Below, piece by piece: positions 35,251 to 45,758 of a stretch of 64,000 nucleotides of DNA. The notes under the pieces are model-generated. The model worked only from the letters and a program-made list of their open reading frames with translations, did no database searches and had not been told where the DNA came from. The position numbers and the translations under genes were made by a program. The stretch is from Erinaceus europaeus. Its lineage: Eukaryota; Chordata; Mammalia; Eulipotyphla; Erinaceidae. Location of the stretch: the NCBI RefSeq assembly GCF_950295315.1, contig NC_080171.1, positions 117,857,064 to 117,921,063 of the forward strand. Reading direction: 5' to 3'. Position 1 is the first letter of the stretch; every line of letters starts with the position of its first letter.

Positions 35251-36711
35251 TTCCCCCTTTTTTCAGTGGAGACGTTTTAGACTCCATCTTATTCTCCTCT
35301 TTCCCGCCTCCTCAGCAAAGACAGAGACATGGAAACTGAGAGAGAAAATGTTTCAGTTGTGAAGACTTACATCTAGGTGTCTGTGTTGCCTTTCATTTAG
35401 CAAAGTGAAAAATGCGAGTGGGAGCTGAAGGTGTGGGTAAGAATTCCTAGTGTAGGAATACTGATCTCTGAGGTAGCTCTGGGCGGACACCCATTAATGC
35501 GTTCAAAACAACAAATGTGTAAGAACATCTACTCTATGCCTTGAGTCTAGATACTCAGATGGTGATGGTGAGGGATAACGCAAGCTTGAGGCAGTAGCTG
35601 TGTAGACAGACATAAAGATACAAGTCATCATGGAGAGGCAAAGTGAATGTGGGGGTGCCTAGAGGAAGCAGAGCCTAACTTAGCCAGGTCATCGAACCCT
35701 AACAAACAAGGTAACTTTTAAGCCTCTAAATTCAAGACTGTATGAGTAACCAGCTGGAAAACTCGGGTTAAGCCTTCTGGTGTTCGCTCGGGTAGAATTA
35801 ATCCAAGGGTCTTCCTATTTAGCACTTTGTTCTTTGCACTAAATAGAATGCAGAATAAGGAGTGGGTCTTCTCCCATTCCTGGTTCAGATAACCAAATTT
35901 CTAGCTGGTCTCTAGGGTCTCCTGTTTTGAAGAGAAAGATCAAGTGAACCATGTGGCTACTATGTGTTTCCTCTGTGTTGCTCTCTTTGCATTAGGATTG
36001 AAGAAACCTGAAATTGTTTTAGTATATTTAAATTAATTTTCTCTACCTCTCACCCAGCCCTTCCCACTTCCAATCTAGAGATTCAAACAATTCTTATGTA
36101 TTTCCTAATACTTTTATTTGTATTAGAATTGGTATCACTATTTATTAGTATTAGTATTATTACAGTACAACCAGGAACTATGTTGCTGCTTAACAAAATT
36201 TGACACTTGGGCCAGATGAAGTATATCAGGATCCTATCTTGTCAATCACTTGAATACAAACAGAAAACACATGGCAAATAGAAGCTAGAAATAAGTGTTT
36301 GAGATGCAGGAAAATGGATTTTTCTAACCCTATTTACAGTATGCATGATGAGCTCAAGGGATTCCTTTGAGGAATTACTTTTTTTTTATTCTTTTCCAAC
36401 ATTCCTATGTTACCTTTTCTTTCATCAAGACATTTGTTTATCACCTTTAGAACAAGATTAAAAAGTCCTGGTGGTCCTGCCTCTTTTTGTATGTACAGAA
36501 CAAACAGTGACTCATTGTGTGGCAAACGTGTCCAGACAAAATTTGAAGAGCGATCAGGTGTGCGTGCTCTATCTGTATATATTTGCTGGCGAATTCAGAC
36601 AGTTAACATGATTTCTTCTACTATGGAACATAGACATTACTTATATCTTTAAACATTTTTTAACCCAGAAAGGTTTTAAAAGAAAAAAAACTATCTATAG
36701 ACAGCTTACTT
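35251..36711. other. No feature recognised
   Basis: Unique-looking sequence, AT-rich toward 36000-36180. Confidence 0.4.
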
Positions 36712-37007
36712 GGGGGGGGGGTGGAGTCGGGTGGTAGCGTAGTGGATTAAACGCACATGGAAGAAAGCTCAAGGACTGCTGAAGGGATCCTGGTTTGAGC
36801 CCTTGGCTCCCCACCTGCAGGGGAGTCGCTTCACAGGCGGTGAAGCAGGTCTGCAGGTGTCTGTCTTTCTCTCCCCCTCTCTGTCTTCCCCTCCTCTCTC
36901 CATTTCTCTCTGTCCTATCCAACGACAATGACATCAACAACAATAACTACAACAACAATAAAACAACAAGGGCAACAAAAGGGAAAATAAAAGAATAATA
37001 ATAATAA
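36712..37007 (+). mobile_element. SINE-A, full length
   Basis: Head ggtggagtcgggtggtagcg, box B-like ggtttgagccct, core ccacctgcaggggagtcgc and a CAACGACAATGAC tail ending in aataataataa. Confidence 0.95.
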
Positions 37008-37187
37008 AGTATTGATTGGAAGGTATTAGAAATGTAAATTATCTTTCTTCACTTTTTCTTAAATAGTATACTCAACACTAATTAAGATTACTGCAGTGAA
37101 GTAGATATCCTTTTAACTTCTCCCACAATAAAACAATTCACGTTTTCGGGCTTTGTGGCTAGTTCCATTCCATTTATCTTTATTTCT

Positions 37188-37465
37188 TAATAAGGACATT
37201 ATTTGCACATATTACCATGTGCAAGAACCCGAGTTTGAGCCTCCACTCCATACCTGTGAGGAAGGGGGTGTTTCACAATCTGTGAAGAAGTCTGCAAGTG
37301 TCTTTCTCTTTCCTTCTCTATCTACTTTTCCCTCTCAATTTCTCTTTGTCCTATCAAGTATAATAGAAAGAAATAAAGAAAAAACCCATTGAGAGCAGTT
37401 GATTCATAGTGCCAGCACTGAGCCACCGCAATAACGTTAGTAGCTAATAATAATAATAATAATAA
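37188..37465 (+). mobile_element. SINE with 3' module, diverged
   Basis: gtgcaagaacccgagtttga, then a CT body and the 3' module gcagttgattcatagtgcc ending in (AAT)n. The tRNA head is mostly absent. Confidence 0.8.
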
Positions 37466-37680
37466 CACAGCCATGACTCAGTTTAATTCAATAAGAATTT
37501 TTTGTAGAGTAGTCAGAACATTAATGCTTTAAAAATTGTTTTCTAACATAATTCTAATATGCAGTTAGAGTGGAAGTGTACAGAGCCTTCTCTTACCTCA
37601 CTCAAGAGATGTCACCAGCCTCATCTCCTGCACTTACATGATTGAATTTGAATTCCCCAGGAGAATTGAACATATTCTTT

Positions 37681-37876
37681 ATTATTATTTTCTTTATTTA
37701 TTGTATAGAGACAACCAGAAATCGAGACAGGAGGGGGAGACAGAGAAAAAGTGAGACACCTGCAACCCTGCTTCTCCACTTGCAAGGTTTTCTCTCTGCA
37801 GGTGAGGACCAGGGGCTCAAACTCAGGTCCTGTGCACTGTAACATGTGCGCTCAGCTAAGTGCACCACCACCCCCT
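37681..37876 (-). mobile_element. SINE-B
   Basis: Minus-strand head ggggtggtggtgcacttagc, box B gtttgagcccct and tail caataaataaagaaaa. Confidence 0.9.
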
Positions 37877-37989
37877 CTTTTTTTTTTTTAAATTTGAGTT
37901 CTCCTGGAATACAGACTTGTTTATGGCTCCTCCTATACATTGGGCTATTTCTCCTCTTCATTCCTTTTCCTTCTTCCTGGAATGCCATA

Positions 37990-38096
37990 TTCTCTCTCTG
38001 TCTCTCTGTCTCTCTCTCTCCCCCTCCCTTCCTCCCTAATACTCCTAATTTTGATCTCTCTCCCTCCCTCCCCCCTCCCTAATACTCCTATCTTTG

Positions 38097-38139
<43 letters not shown>

Positions 38140-38165
38140 CCTCCCTCCCTAATACTCCTAACTTT
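37990..38165. repeat. CT-rich minisatellite, three units
   Basis: ccctccctaatactcctaa (or ...ctat) followed by tttgayctctctcc occurs three times, with variable CT/CCCT spacers. Confidence 0.88.
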
Positions 38166-38400
38166 GACATTTGAAACTCAGGTCATGACTCCTTTCCCCC
38201 TGAAAGACCTCACCTACCATTGACTCTCCCACCTGTCTCACAGGACCTGAGCAAAGCCCTACTCAGCACCCTTCTACCTTCTGCACAACATTTACCATAA
38301 CACTCACATCTCTAAGACCTAATGACTAGGTCCTCACTCGCTTTTGCATGTCCAGGACCAAGAATGCCTGACAGTGTAGTTGATAAATAAATGAATGAAT

Positions 38401-38790
38401 GATGTGGGTTTTTTTTTTTTTTTTACATTTTATGAGTGGGATTAATGATTTGCAGTACAGTGTTGACACATGGATACAATTCTATCTCCCTGTGATAGGT
38501 GTCAGGAAATCACACTCACAGCCAACTTAGGGCAGTTTCCACTGCCATGTACTAGGACTCCCCCTCAGTCCCCTCTCTTCCCCTTATTCGCCCCCAGAGT
38601 CCTTTGGTATAGTACACCTCTCCCAGCCCACATTTCACTTTGTGTTTCCCCTTTCTGTCCTTGTTTCTTAAGTTCTACCCATGAGTGAGATACATCATTT
38701 GGCATTTGTCTTTCTCTTCTTGATTTACCTCATTTAATATGATAACTTCAAGTTTCATCCAAGATGAGACAAAAGAGATGACTCCATAAT
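38401..38790 (-). mobile_element. L1 3' end, old
   Basis: In reverse: caagatgaaacttg-type ORF2 tail, the 'gagaaagacaaatgccaaat' segment, 'tctcactcatgggtagaact' and a terminal A run (T run at 38407-38424). Confidence 0.75.
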
Positions 38791-39150
38791 TTTTCCCTTG
38801 TTAGTGATTTAATATTGATTTACAAAATTCTGAGACAATAGGGATATAATCCCACACCATTCCCACCACTAGAGTTCTCTGTCCCCATTCCCTCCATTGG
38901 AAGCTACAGTAGTTCTCCCAAGGTCACAGAAGAGGTTGACTATTATTTCTATAACTATCTATATTCACATATATTTGCCCTTTTTTTCCCTATGGTCTTG
39001 CCTTCTCTTTTTTTCTAAGTCTCACCTAAATGTCCTTCCTTTTCTCCTCTTCTCTCTCTGGGTCCTGATGGAGTTGTAGTTCAGAGCCAGAGACTAACTT
39101 TCCCTAACATGTCTCCCTCTCATTTCAAATCCAAAGTCTATGTACCAATA
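38791..39150 (-). mobile_element. L1 3' UTR
   Basis: Left end ttagtgatttaatattgatt, then caccattcccaccactagag and tccctccattggaagctaca: the reverse complement of the L1 3' UTR at 40870. It abuts another L1 end in the same orientation. Confidence 0.78.
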
Positions 39151-39260
39151 CCCTATAGAAAATTTTACTTTATCTCTGAATAAGCTGAAATTTGAATGGA
39201 TACATGTACAGTAGAAATAATGGCCATTCATGTACAGAATGACAGTCCAGACGCCAGTTT

Positions 39261-39462
39261 CCAGGGGCTGGATGGTGGTGGTGTATTCAGCTTGGCACAC
39301 ATGCGACCACACACAAGAACCCATCCCCACCCTCAACAGGGGAAACAGTATTGCTTCATTCAAGCAATGAAGCAGTGCTATAAGTGTCTCTCCTACTTTC
39401 TCCTTCTCTACCTTCCCTTTCCCCTCTCAGTTTCTCTCTGTCTCTATTTAAAAAAAAAAGGT
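39261..39462 (+). mobile_element. SINE-B, diverged
   Basis: Head ggggctggatggtggtggtg, a shortened middle, caatgaagcagtgctataag, CT body and an A run. Confidence 0.8.
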
Positions 39463-40506
39463 TAAAAAATACAGTTTGCAAACACATCAGACCTTTTCTT
39501 GTTTTCACATGTTTGTATATGTTGCCCTCTGAGCCTGTGATTCCCTTCTCCCTTTGCTCTTCATAGCAATGGCCTCGTCATCCTTCAGTGTTCATTTAAG
39601 TACAGACTTGGGGAAGACTCTGAAGTCCCTCCCACTCCCCCATGTTACCCACCCGCTCCATCTGTTTCCAGGCATACTGCAATAGCTGCCCTAATTTGGG
39701 GTTCTAGAATTGTTCGAGGATTTGTCTCCTCAGAGGAATGAGGACTGTCTATGAACTTCTGCCGTTATGATGCAAAGTGCACCCCAGCTGCTTAATAGAC
39801 TTTTAGTTTTGAATTGTTTTATTTCATGAAATTTCACACAGCATATTTCATTATATGCTAATCTTTTGAAATATTTGTCAGCATCTCTCCTTGCAATACA
39901 CTGTTTCATGACTAAGAAGTCACACTACTTTGATCTCTGGTTTTCAAATTTTAAGCTGTTTCAACTGCTTGGTCAGCTACTCCTTCAGTGCCCAATGAAA
40001 GTCATAAGAACTCACTCTAAAGAAATTTCCAAAGCTCTTTTAACCCTCCACTACCTGTTTAACTATCACCCATTCTAATTGGATTGGACAACACTGGGCA
40101 GTTTTTGTCCTCCACAACAGGATTCTCCTCAATCCTTTTGCCATGGTTAATTTCATACAGCCCAAAAAGCATGCAATTGAGGGCAGAGCCAGGAAGAAAT
40201 AGAACACACTTCCCTGTGAGTCTTTGATGTGCGGTCTTGGCTCTATTCCATCTATACCCCGGGCGAGAGGCACAGCTGGCCGCCATGTGCAGAGGCAAGC
40301 ATGGGGTGGGAGCCAGCCTTCCTCGGAGCCAAGTGTGGATTCCACCACTCAAGTGGAAGCCCACATCCTCTGCCTGATAAGTTCAGACAGGGTCTCACAG
40401 CAGACAAACTCTGATGATCCTAAGTCAGTTCTTGAAGTCCCTTTCATTTGCTTAATAAAGTCAGCTATGAGGATGTATAACAGAGGCACTTAGACAGCCC
40501 TTACAA
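39463..40506. other. No feature recognised
   Basis: Unique-looking sequence. Overlapping open frames at 40040-40490 show no family motif. Confidence 0.4.
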
Positions 40507-40612
40507 ATGCTTGCTTTGACAGCACAGATACTAATATTGCAATGATACAGAGAAGATTGGTGTGGCCCCTACACAAGGATGACATGCAAACCTGTGAAGA
40601 ATTCTATTATTT
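40507..40612 (+). pseudogene. U6 snRNA pseudogene
   Basis: The text follows the spliceosomal U6 snRNA end to end: tgcttgctttgacagcacag, gatacagagaagattgg, tggcccctacacaaggatga and a decayed 3' end attctattattt. Many substitutions, and no recognisable U6 PSE or TATA upstream, indicate a retroposed non-functional copy. Confidence 0.93.
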
Positions 40613-40639
40613 AAAAAGAGAGAGAGAATAATTGAAGAA

Positions 40640-40712
40640 GGGGGAAACATAGATAGATATGATAGATAGATAGACAGACAGACAGATAGACAGATATGAT
40701 AGATAGATATCG
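40640..40712. repeat. GATA/GACA microsatellite
   Basis: GATA units grading into GACA and back, between the U6 copy and an L1 end. Confidence 0.9.
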
Positions 40713-40866
40713 AATCAGCCCACATAGGTCACCTTGGGAGAACTACTGCAGTTTCCAGTGGACATGATGGGACACAGAACTCTTGGTCTGAACTGTACGG
40801 AATTATACCCTTTTTGTCTTACAATTTTGTAAGTCAATATTAAGTCACTAATAATAAATAAACAGA
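40713..40866 (+). mobile_element. L1 3' terminus
   Basis: gggacacagaactcttggtc, ggaattataccc and taagtcactaataataaata are the last part of the L1 3' UTR. Confidence 0.75.
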
Positions 40867-40879
40867 CATCTTTATTGAT

Positions 40880-41270
40880 TTTTTTTACCACCTTCCAGCT
40901 ACCAAGTTGCAGATGCTACCGTGACGCCATCCTGTATTCACTGGGCAGACGACCTCACCAATATGTCCTAGAACCCCATCTCTCCAGAGCTCTGCCCCAC
41001 AAGGGAAAGATAGAAACAGGCTGGGGGTGTGGGTCCACCTGCAATGTCTATACTTAGCAGAGAAGCAATTACGGACCTCCCAGACCTCCCACTTTCTGCA
41101 CCCCATAAAGAATTTTGGTTCACACTCCCAGGGGGATAAAGAATTGGAAAGTTTCCTATGGAGGGGATGGGACATGGAACTCTAGTAGAGGGAGTTGTAT
41201 GGAATTGTACCCCTATTATCCTATAATCTTGTTAATCATTATTAAATCAGTAATAAAATTTAGAAGAAAG
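40880..41270 (+). mobile_element. L1 3' UTR, well preserved
   Basis: Runs from ccagctaccaagttgcagat through cctcaccaatatgtcctaga and cacaagggaaagatagaaac to taaatcagtaataaaattt. The best reference copy in the window for the L1 3' UTR. Confidence 0.88.
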
Positions 41271-41385
41271 AATGGAAGGAAGGGAAGAAGGAAGGAAGGA
41301 AGGAAGGGATAAGGAAGGAACGAAGGAAGGAAGGAGGAAGGAAGGAAGGAAGGAAAGAGGGAAGGAAGGGAGGAATGGAGCGGGG
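41271..41385. repeat. GGAA microsatellite on L1 tail
   Basis: (GGAA)n with interruptions directly after the L1 polyadenylation region. Confidence 0.93.
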
Positions 41386-41589
41386 GAGGAAGGGGGCCCT
41401 TACAAGATGGAAATTAGGAAAGGCACTTGAGGGAGTTAGCACCCTGTCCTTTCCTTTCATAGTCAGTAGGGATTAAGAGAAAGAATGAGGGCAAGGCCCT
41501 GTAGGGACCCACAAAGGGGTCCATTATGCTCTTCCTGATGGAAATGACCAGTGACAGTGGCGAGAGGGTTCTGTTAGAGGTCTAGGCCC

Positions 41590-41735
41590 ATCATGTCTGT
41601 GAGAGGTAAAGAATACGGAAGCTATCAAGGGAGAAGTTTGGATATGGAGCTCTGGGGGTGGGCATTATGTGTAAGTGCACCCTCTCTTATCCTAGAGTCT
41701 TGTCAATATTTCCATCCTATAAATTTACAAACAGA
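41590..41735 (+). mobile_element. L1 3' terminus, partial
   Basis: ggtaaagaatacggaagcta, gatatggagctctgggggtg and cttatcctagagtcttgtca follow the L1 3' UTR order. Confidence 0.7.
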
Positions 41736-42281
41736 GAAAGAATGCACAATTCACAAGGCCTCTTCTACATCAGGAAATCAAGCAGGCAGGCAGTTTTTGC
41801 CTGGGAAACCAGAGCAACAAGATGCCAAGCCCTGCGCAGAGGACACTTCCTCCCTCTCCTGAGTTTTGCCCGTGCAAGCAGCCACTGAGGAAATGGAGGA
41901 AACCTCCCTCATATCCACACCCCTGGGTGTCCTTAATCACATAATCCACCCTGACAGCAATGGTCAGCAGTAGCCTGGGAGCTATGGGACCTGGCACACA
42001 TCCACGTTTTGTTATGAGCCCGAAAATCCAATGCATTCCTCCAAGCATTTTATTGGACGACTTTCGGAGGCCTGAAAATTTCCTGAAATTCCTTCTGACA
42101 CCTCAGTAACCACTGGTGAGTAGGCCCTTTTCCACTATTTTTGGCTTGCCCTTCAATATTTGCTTAGGAAACAAGATATCCTTTAAGGGTATGTGTGTGG
42201 GGGGGCGGTGGGCAGCAAGTTCGTGATGGCACAAGATGTGGAGTCTCTTCCCAGTGATGGGGACATGATGTTATGTCAGGT
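41736..42281. other. No feature recognised (left flank of RT element)
   Basis: Unique-looking sequence with a short TG/G run at 42190-42208. Confidence 0.45.
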
Positions 42282-42293
42282 GCAGAAGACAGT
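42282..42293. repeat. Target-site duplication, left copy
   Basis: gcagaagacagt, identical to 43510-43521, touching the AAG tail of the RT element. Confidence 0.8.
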
Positions 42294-43509
42294 TTCTTCT
42301 TCTAGCGTTTGCCCTTCTTCCGTAGCCAGTCAACAGCGTCAGGTTGAGCTTGATGTAAAGTTTCGAGACCTCCTTTGAATCTGGAGAGGGGGCAGTCATT
42401 GACTATGTGGGTCATAGTCTGTCTGTAGCCGCAGGGGCAGTTTGGGTCGTCTCTGGCTCCCCAGCGATGGAACATAGCAGCGCACCGGCCATGGCCTGTT
42501 CGATAGCGATTGAGGAGGGCCCCGTCATAACGTGCTAGGTCAAAGCCGGGTGGACGCTTGCAGGGGTCTGTGATGAGGTGTTTGTTCTTGACCTCAGCTG
42601 ACTGCCAACTCTGTTTCCAAGAGTCTAGAACAGAGAAGTTCAGTGTAGGCGTAGGGGACCAGATTGGGTGACGAGACGTCAAGCGTTGGACAGGGTGGGT
42701 GAAGATATCCGCGTATATTGGCAGGTCCGGTCGAGTGTAGACATGGGAAATGAACTTAGACGATGCCGCATCCCGACGAATATCTGGCGGGGCGATGTTG
42801 CTAAGAACTGGCAGCCATGGAACCGGGGTGGAACGGATGGTTCCAGAAATGATCCTCATGGAGGAATATAATTTGGAATCGACCAAGTGGACATGGGGGC
42901 TATGGAACCATACTGGGGCACAGTATTCTGCAGTGGAATAGCATAATGCCAGAGATGATGATCGTAGTGTGGAAGCGCTCGCGCCCCATGAGGAGCTGGC
43001 CAGTCTTGCAATGATGTGATTCCTCGCGCCCACCTTTGCTGCAGTTTTTATGAGATGTTCGTGAAATGACAGGGTGCGATCGAGAGTAACGCCAAGATAG
43101 ACTGGCTGGGCTTCATGCCGGATTCTCATATCGTCAAGCTGCACATTAAGCTCACGCGAGGCCGAGGCATGGTGTAGATGGAAAACAGATGATACCGTTT
43201 TTGCAGTGCTAGGGATTAGTTGCCATTTTTTACAGTAATCAGATATCAGAGACATGTCTTTCGTGAGTGTTTCCTCAAGGATGTCGAACTTGGATGCCTG
43301 AGTTGCACAGCAGATGTCATCGGCGTAGATGAACTTCCTTGAAGAAGTTTCTGGGAGGTCATTGATGTAAATATTAAATAGTGTAGGAGCCAGAACAGAG
43401 CCCTGGGGGAGGCCACTTGAGACAAGTCTCCATCTGCTAGACTTGTCACCCAGATGCACCCAGAATCTTCTGTTTTGGAGAAGAAACGATATAGTGTTGG
43501 CCACCCATG
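42294..43509 (-). mobile_element. 5'-truncated non-LTR retrotransposon, unusual clade
   Basis: A 1,216-bp insertion bounded by the perfect 12-bp direct repeat gcagaagacagt (42282-42293 and 43510-43521). In the element's own direction it starts in mid reverse transcriptase, codes to a stop codon, and ends with AAGAAGAA right after the stop. It has no poly(A) and almost no 3' UTR. CpG is frequent (for example 42481-42530 and 42761-42800), unlike the CpG-poor surroundings. L1 in this window ends in A-rich tails after a long 3' UTR, so this copy was probably moved by a different enzyme. The endonuclease domain and the first half of the RT are missing. Confidence 0.85.
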
Positions 43510-43549
43510 GCAGAAGACAGTAAGTAATGCAAGTGGACAAGGTGGACAA
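42302..43549 (-). CDS. Non-LTR reverse transcriptase, C-terminal part (open frame)
   Basis: The frame is 415 codons with no stop. The first 13 codons are flanking DNA; element coding starts at about residue 14, so the ATG is not a native start. Residues 46-51 are GLPQGS (RT motif B) and 75-78 are YADD (catalytic motif C). A motif D-like KKWQLIPSTAKT lies near 107-118 and YLGVTLD at 151-157. The thumb/connection region runs to about 300. A Cys-rich tail has C371, C373, H381 and C386. The motif carrying the first catalytic Asp and the apurinic-type endonuclease are absent, so this copy cannot act alone. The SGLPQGSVLAP and YLGVTLD style fits jockey/RTE-X-like LINEs better than L1, L2/CR1 or BovB; the clade is uncertain. 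Probably an unexpressed fragment. Confidence 0.85.
   Translation of the reverse strand: MSTLSTCITYCLLPWVANTISFLLQNRRFWVHLGDKSSRWRLVSSGLPQGSVLAPTLFNIYINDLPETSSRKFIYADDICCATQASKFDILEETLTKDMSLISDYCKKWQLIPSTAKTVSSVFHLHHASASRELNVQLDDMRIRHEAQPVYLGVTLDRTLSFHEHLIKTAAKVGARNHIIARLASSSWGASASTLRSSSLALCYSTAEYCAPVWFHSPHVHLVDSKLYSSMRIISGTIRSTPVPWLPVLSNIAPPDIRRDAASSKFISHVYTRPDLPIYADIFTHPVQRLTSRHPIWSPTPTLNFSVLDSWKQSWQSAEVKNKHLITDPCKRPPGFDLARYDGALLNRYRTGHGRCAAMFHRWGARDDPNCPCGYRQTMTHIVNDCPLSRFKGGLETLHQAQPDAVDWLRKKGKR
43510..43521. repeat. Target-site duplication, right copy
   Basis: gcagaagacagt at the 5'-truncated edge of the RT element. Confidence 0.8.
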
Positions 43550-45130
43550 GTCAGAGGGGGAGGAAGGTTCCTGCTACCCTGTCCCATCTCTCAACAGTGA
43601 GGTCACCAGGATGGCAGTTACTGTGGGTTGCTTGGAAATGGGGGTCCAGTCCTTAAGCAAATCCTCATGGTCTCAGGAGAAAGTGAAAGCCAGGCCTTTC
43701 AACACAGGATACTCAAGTTAATCTCTAGACCTAATCCACTTAGAGCATGGCTTTTAACTCCCATGTGAAGTGACACAGAGACCAGGGCTCAGCAGATAAG
43801 CCTTCCCCACTTGGAGGGGCTAAGACATGCCAGCACTGGCACCTTGTAAAGGGTCAGCCTTTACAAGGGCTCTCGTCTGCTTGCATGACTGTGCACACTG
43901 AGGTTTAAATCTTAACAGCGTGGACACAGCCCCAGGAAACCGAGTCTCTGTGAGGCTGGGTCCTTAGGCTTTCTTCCCATCAAGGGGAACCAGAGAGGCG
44001 CTTAAATGAACACCCATCACCATTTCCCTCACCCGAACTACTCAGGAACCCCAGAGGCAACAGAAGAAAATGTTATTGGGGTACCTTGGGTCATTTGCTA
44101 TAGATAAGGAGGGGGGTCAGACAGGAATAATAACAGCCTTTCAGGCAGGCGGGACTGAGACCACTTGTCAGAAAAATAATGATCCCACTCTAAAAACAAA
44201 CAGAAGGCTCAGCCCTGTGAGTTCTGGCAGGTGTTCATTCAGATGCAGAAAGCAAGCAACACTCTCCCCCACAGCCCTTCCGGACAGGCCCAGGCCAGAG
44301 GGAGGTCCTACTTCCAAGGCAGGCCACAGGCGGCCAGACAGGGCAGCCAAAAAGTAAATTGATAAATAAATAAAAGGAAAATAAACCTCCAGAGTTATGA
44401 TTTCCAAAGACATAATAGAACACAGACAACAGAGACATTAACTCACAGGGAAAAGAAATCGATATTTAAGTCATTTCCTCTCCTGTCCCACCTGACTTTT
44501 AAATGGACCTCTGTTTTGAGAATTTTAGGGATGTTAGGAAAACAAAATTAGAAAATTAGTATTTCAGACACTCTAAGTCAGTGCATTCCATGTATACCTT
44601 ATGTGAGAGTTGATGTTAACACTATTTTCCTTTCCTTTGTAAAAAAAAAAAAAAAAAAAAAAAAAGCTCAAGTGTGTGTGTGTGTGTGTGTGTGTCAGAG
44701 AGAGAGAGAAAAAGAGAGGCTTTTTTCCCCACCATGCAGTATGGCTGCCGCTGACCTTACTTTGGCTCTTGAAATGGTTCAGAAAGTTCAGTGTATAATC
44801 ACACTGCACCGTGTTGGATCTTCGTGAAAACATACCTTGCTTTCAGCTCAGCCTGGGCATGACTACAGCTCCTGTGTGTTAGTGAGCAACCATTAATATC
44901 TATGGATTCCCACATTCAGAAAACAACCGCAGTGGAGGAGACCACCTTGGAAACCCTCTCCTAGTTAGTTCCATGACTCTGGGATGCTCCAAACTGCTAC
45001 ATGAAGAGGACATTTCTACTCCCAGATAATCTCAGAGTGCTTCACACAGGACCACCTTTAATGCTGAGAGGACTGTTTCACGTGCCTGTGCTCACAGTGA
45101 CAGGTTATTCAACCTGCCGAAGCTTCACTG
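43522..45130. other. Unassigned; A run and (GT)n
   Basis: Unique-looking sequence. An A run (44641-44665) is followed by (GT)n and GA (44673-44718). ggacaaggtggacaag near 43532 is a small tandem repeat. Confidence 0.4.
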
Positions 45131-45146
45131 ATAGTTATACTTTTTT

Positions 45147-45468
45147 TTTTTTTTGCCTCCAGGATTATTGCTGGGGCTCATGCTTATACTAAGAATCCAC
45201 TGCTCCTGAAGGCTGTTTTTCCCATTTTTTGTTGCCTTTGTTGTTGCTATTTTTATTGTTGGATAGGACAGATAGAAATCGAGAGAGGAGGGGAAGACAG
45301 AGAAGGGAGAGAAAGACAGACACCTGCAGACCTGCTTTTCACACTGCTTGTGAAGCGAACCCAACCCCTAGCAGGTGGGGAGCCAGGGGCTGGAACTGGG
45401 AGTTTTGAGTGGGTCCTTGCGCTTCACGTCATGTGCACTTAAACCGCTGTACTACGGCCTGGTCCTCA
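45147..45468 (-). mobile_element. SINE-A with 3' module (nest layer 1)
   Basis: Minus-strand head accaggccgtagtacagcgg, core ccacctgctaggggttggg and 3' module at the left (gcctccaggattattgctgg). Lies between atagttatactttt (45131) and atagttacactttt (45469). Confidence 0.9.
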
Positions 45469-45484
45469 ATAGTTACACTTTTTT

Positions 45485-45615
45485 ATGGTCACCAGAATTA
45501 TCACTGGGGTTCAGAGTCTGTGGCAAATCTACTGCTCCTAAGCAATCATTTTCCCCTCTTTCTTTTACTTAATAGAACAGGGAGAAACTGAGAGGGAACA
45601 GGAGGGAGAGAAAGA
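45485..45615 (-). mobile_element. SINE, 3' half (nest layer 2)
   Basis: The 3' module and body of a minus-strand SINE. Its 5' half resumes at about 46394 beyond a plus-strand SINE and an LTR. Confidence 0.75.
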
Positions 45616-45629
45616 AGGGGGCTGAGGGA
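45616..45629 (+). mobile_element. First bases of SINE split by LTR
   Basis: aggggggctgaggga is the head of the SINE that continues as catgcagtggagcacatgg at 46099. Confidence 0.6.
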
Positions 45630-45758
45630 TGTTGGTATGCATGAGACCCCTTCTGTTTCATTTGGTTTAAATCCCCCCTGCTTAACACTATTCTATTTAC
45701 ATAACCACTTCATTCTATTTACATAACTGCTGTTAACAAGCACCACCCTCCCTCCAGG

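Noticed and set aside
40507..40612. Functional U6 snRNA gene
   Set aside because: Many substitutions, a decayed 3' T run and no recognisable upstream snRNA promoter.
42302..43549. Domesticated host gene encoding a reverse transcriptase
   Set aside because: The coding part is bounded by a 12-bp target duplication and a simple-repeat tail, begins mid-domain, and its ATG lies in flanking DNA. This fits a truncated insertion better than a gene.
42302..43549. BovB (RTE) or L1 assignment for the RT frame
   Set aside because: The motif B text (GLPQGSVLAP), the YLGVTLD segment and the C-terminal Cys/His tail do not fit either, and the AAG tail does not fit L1.
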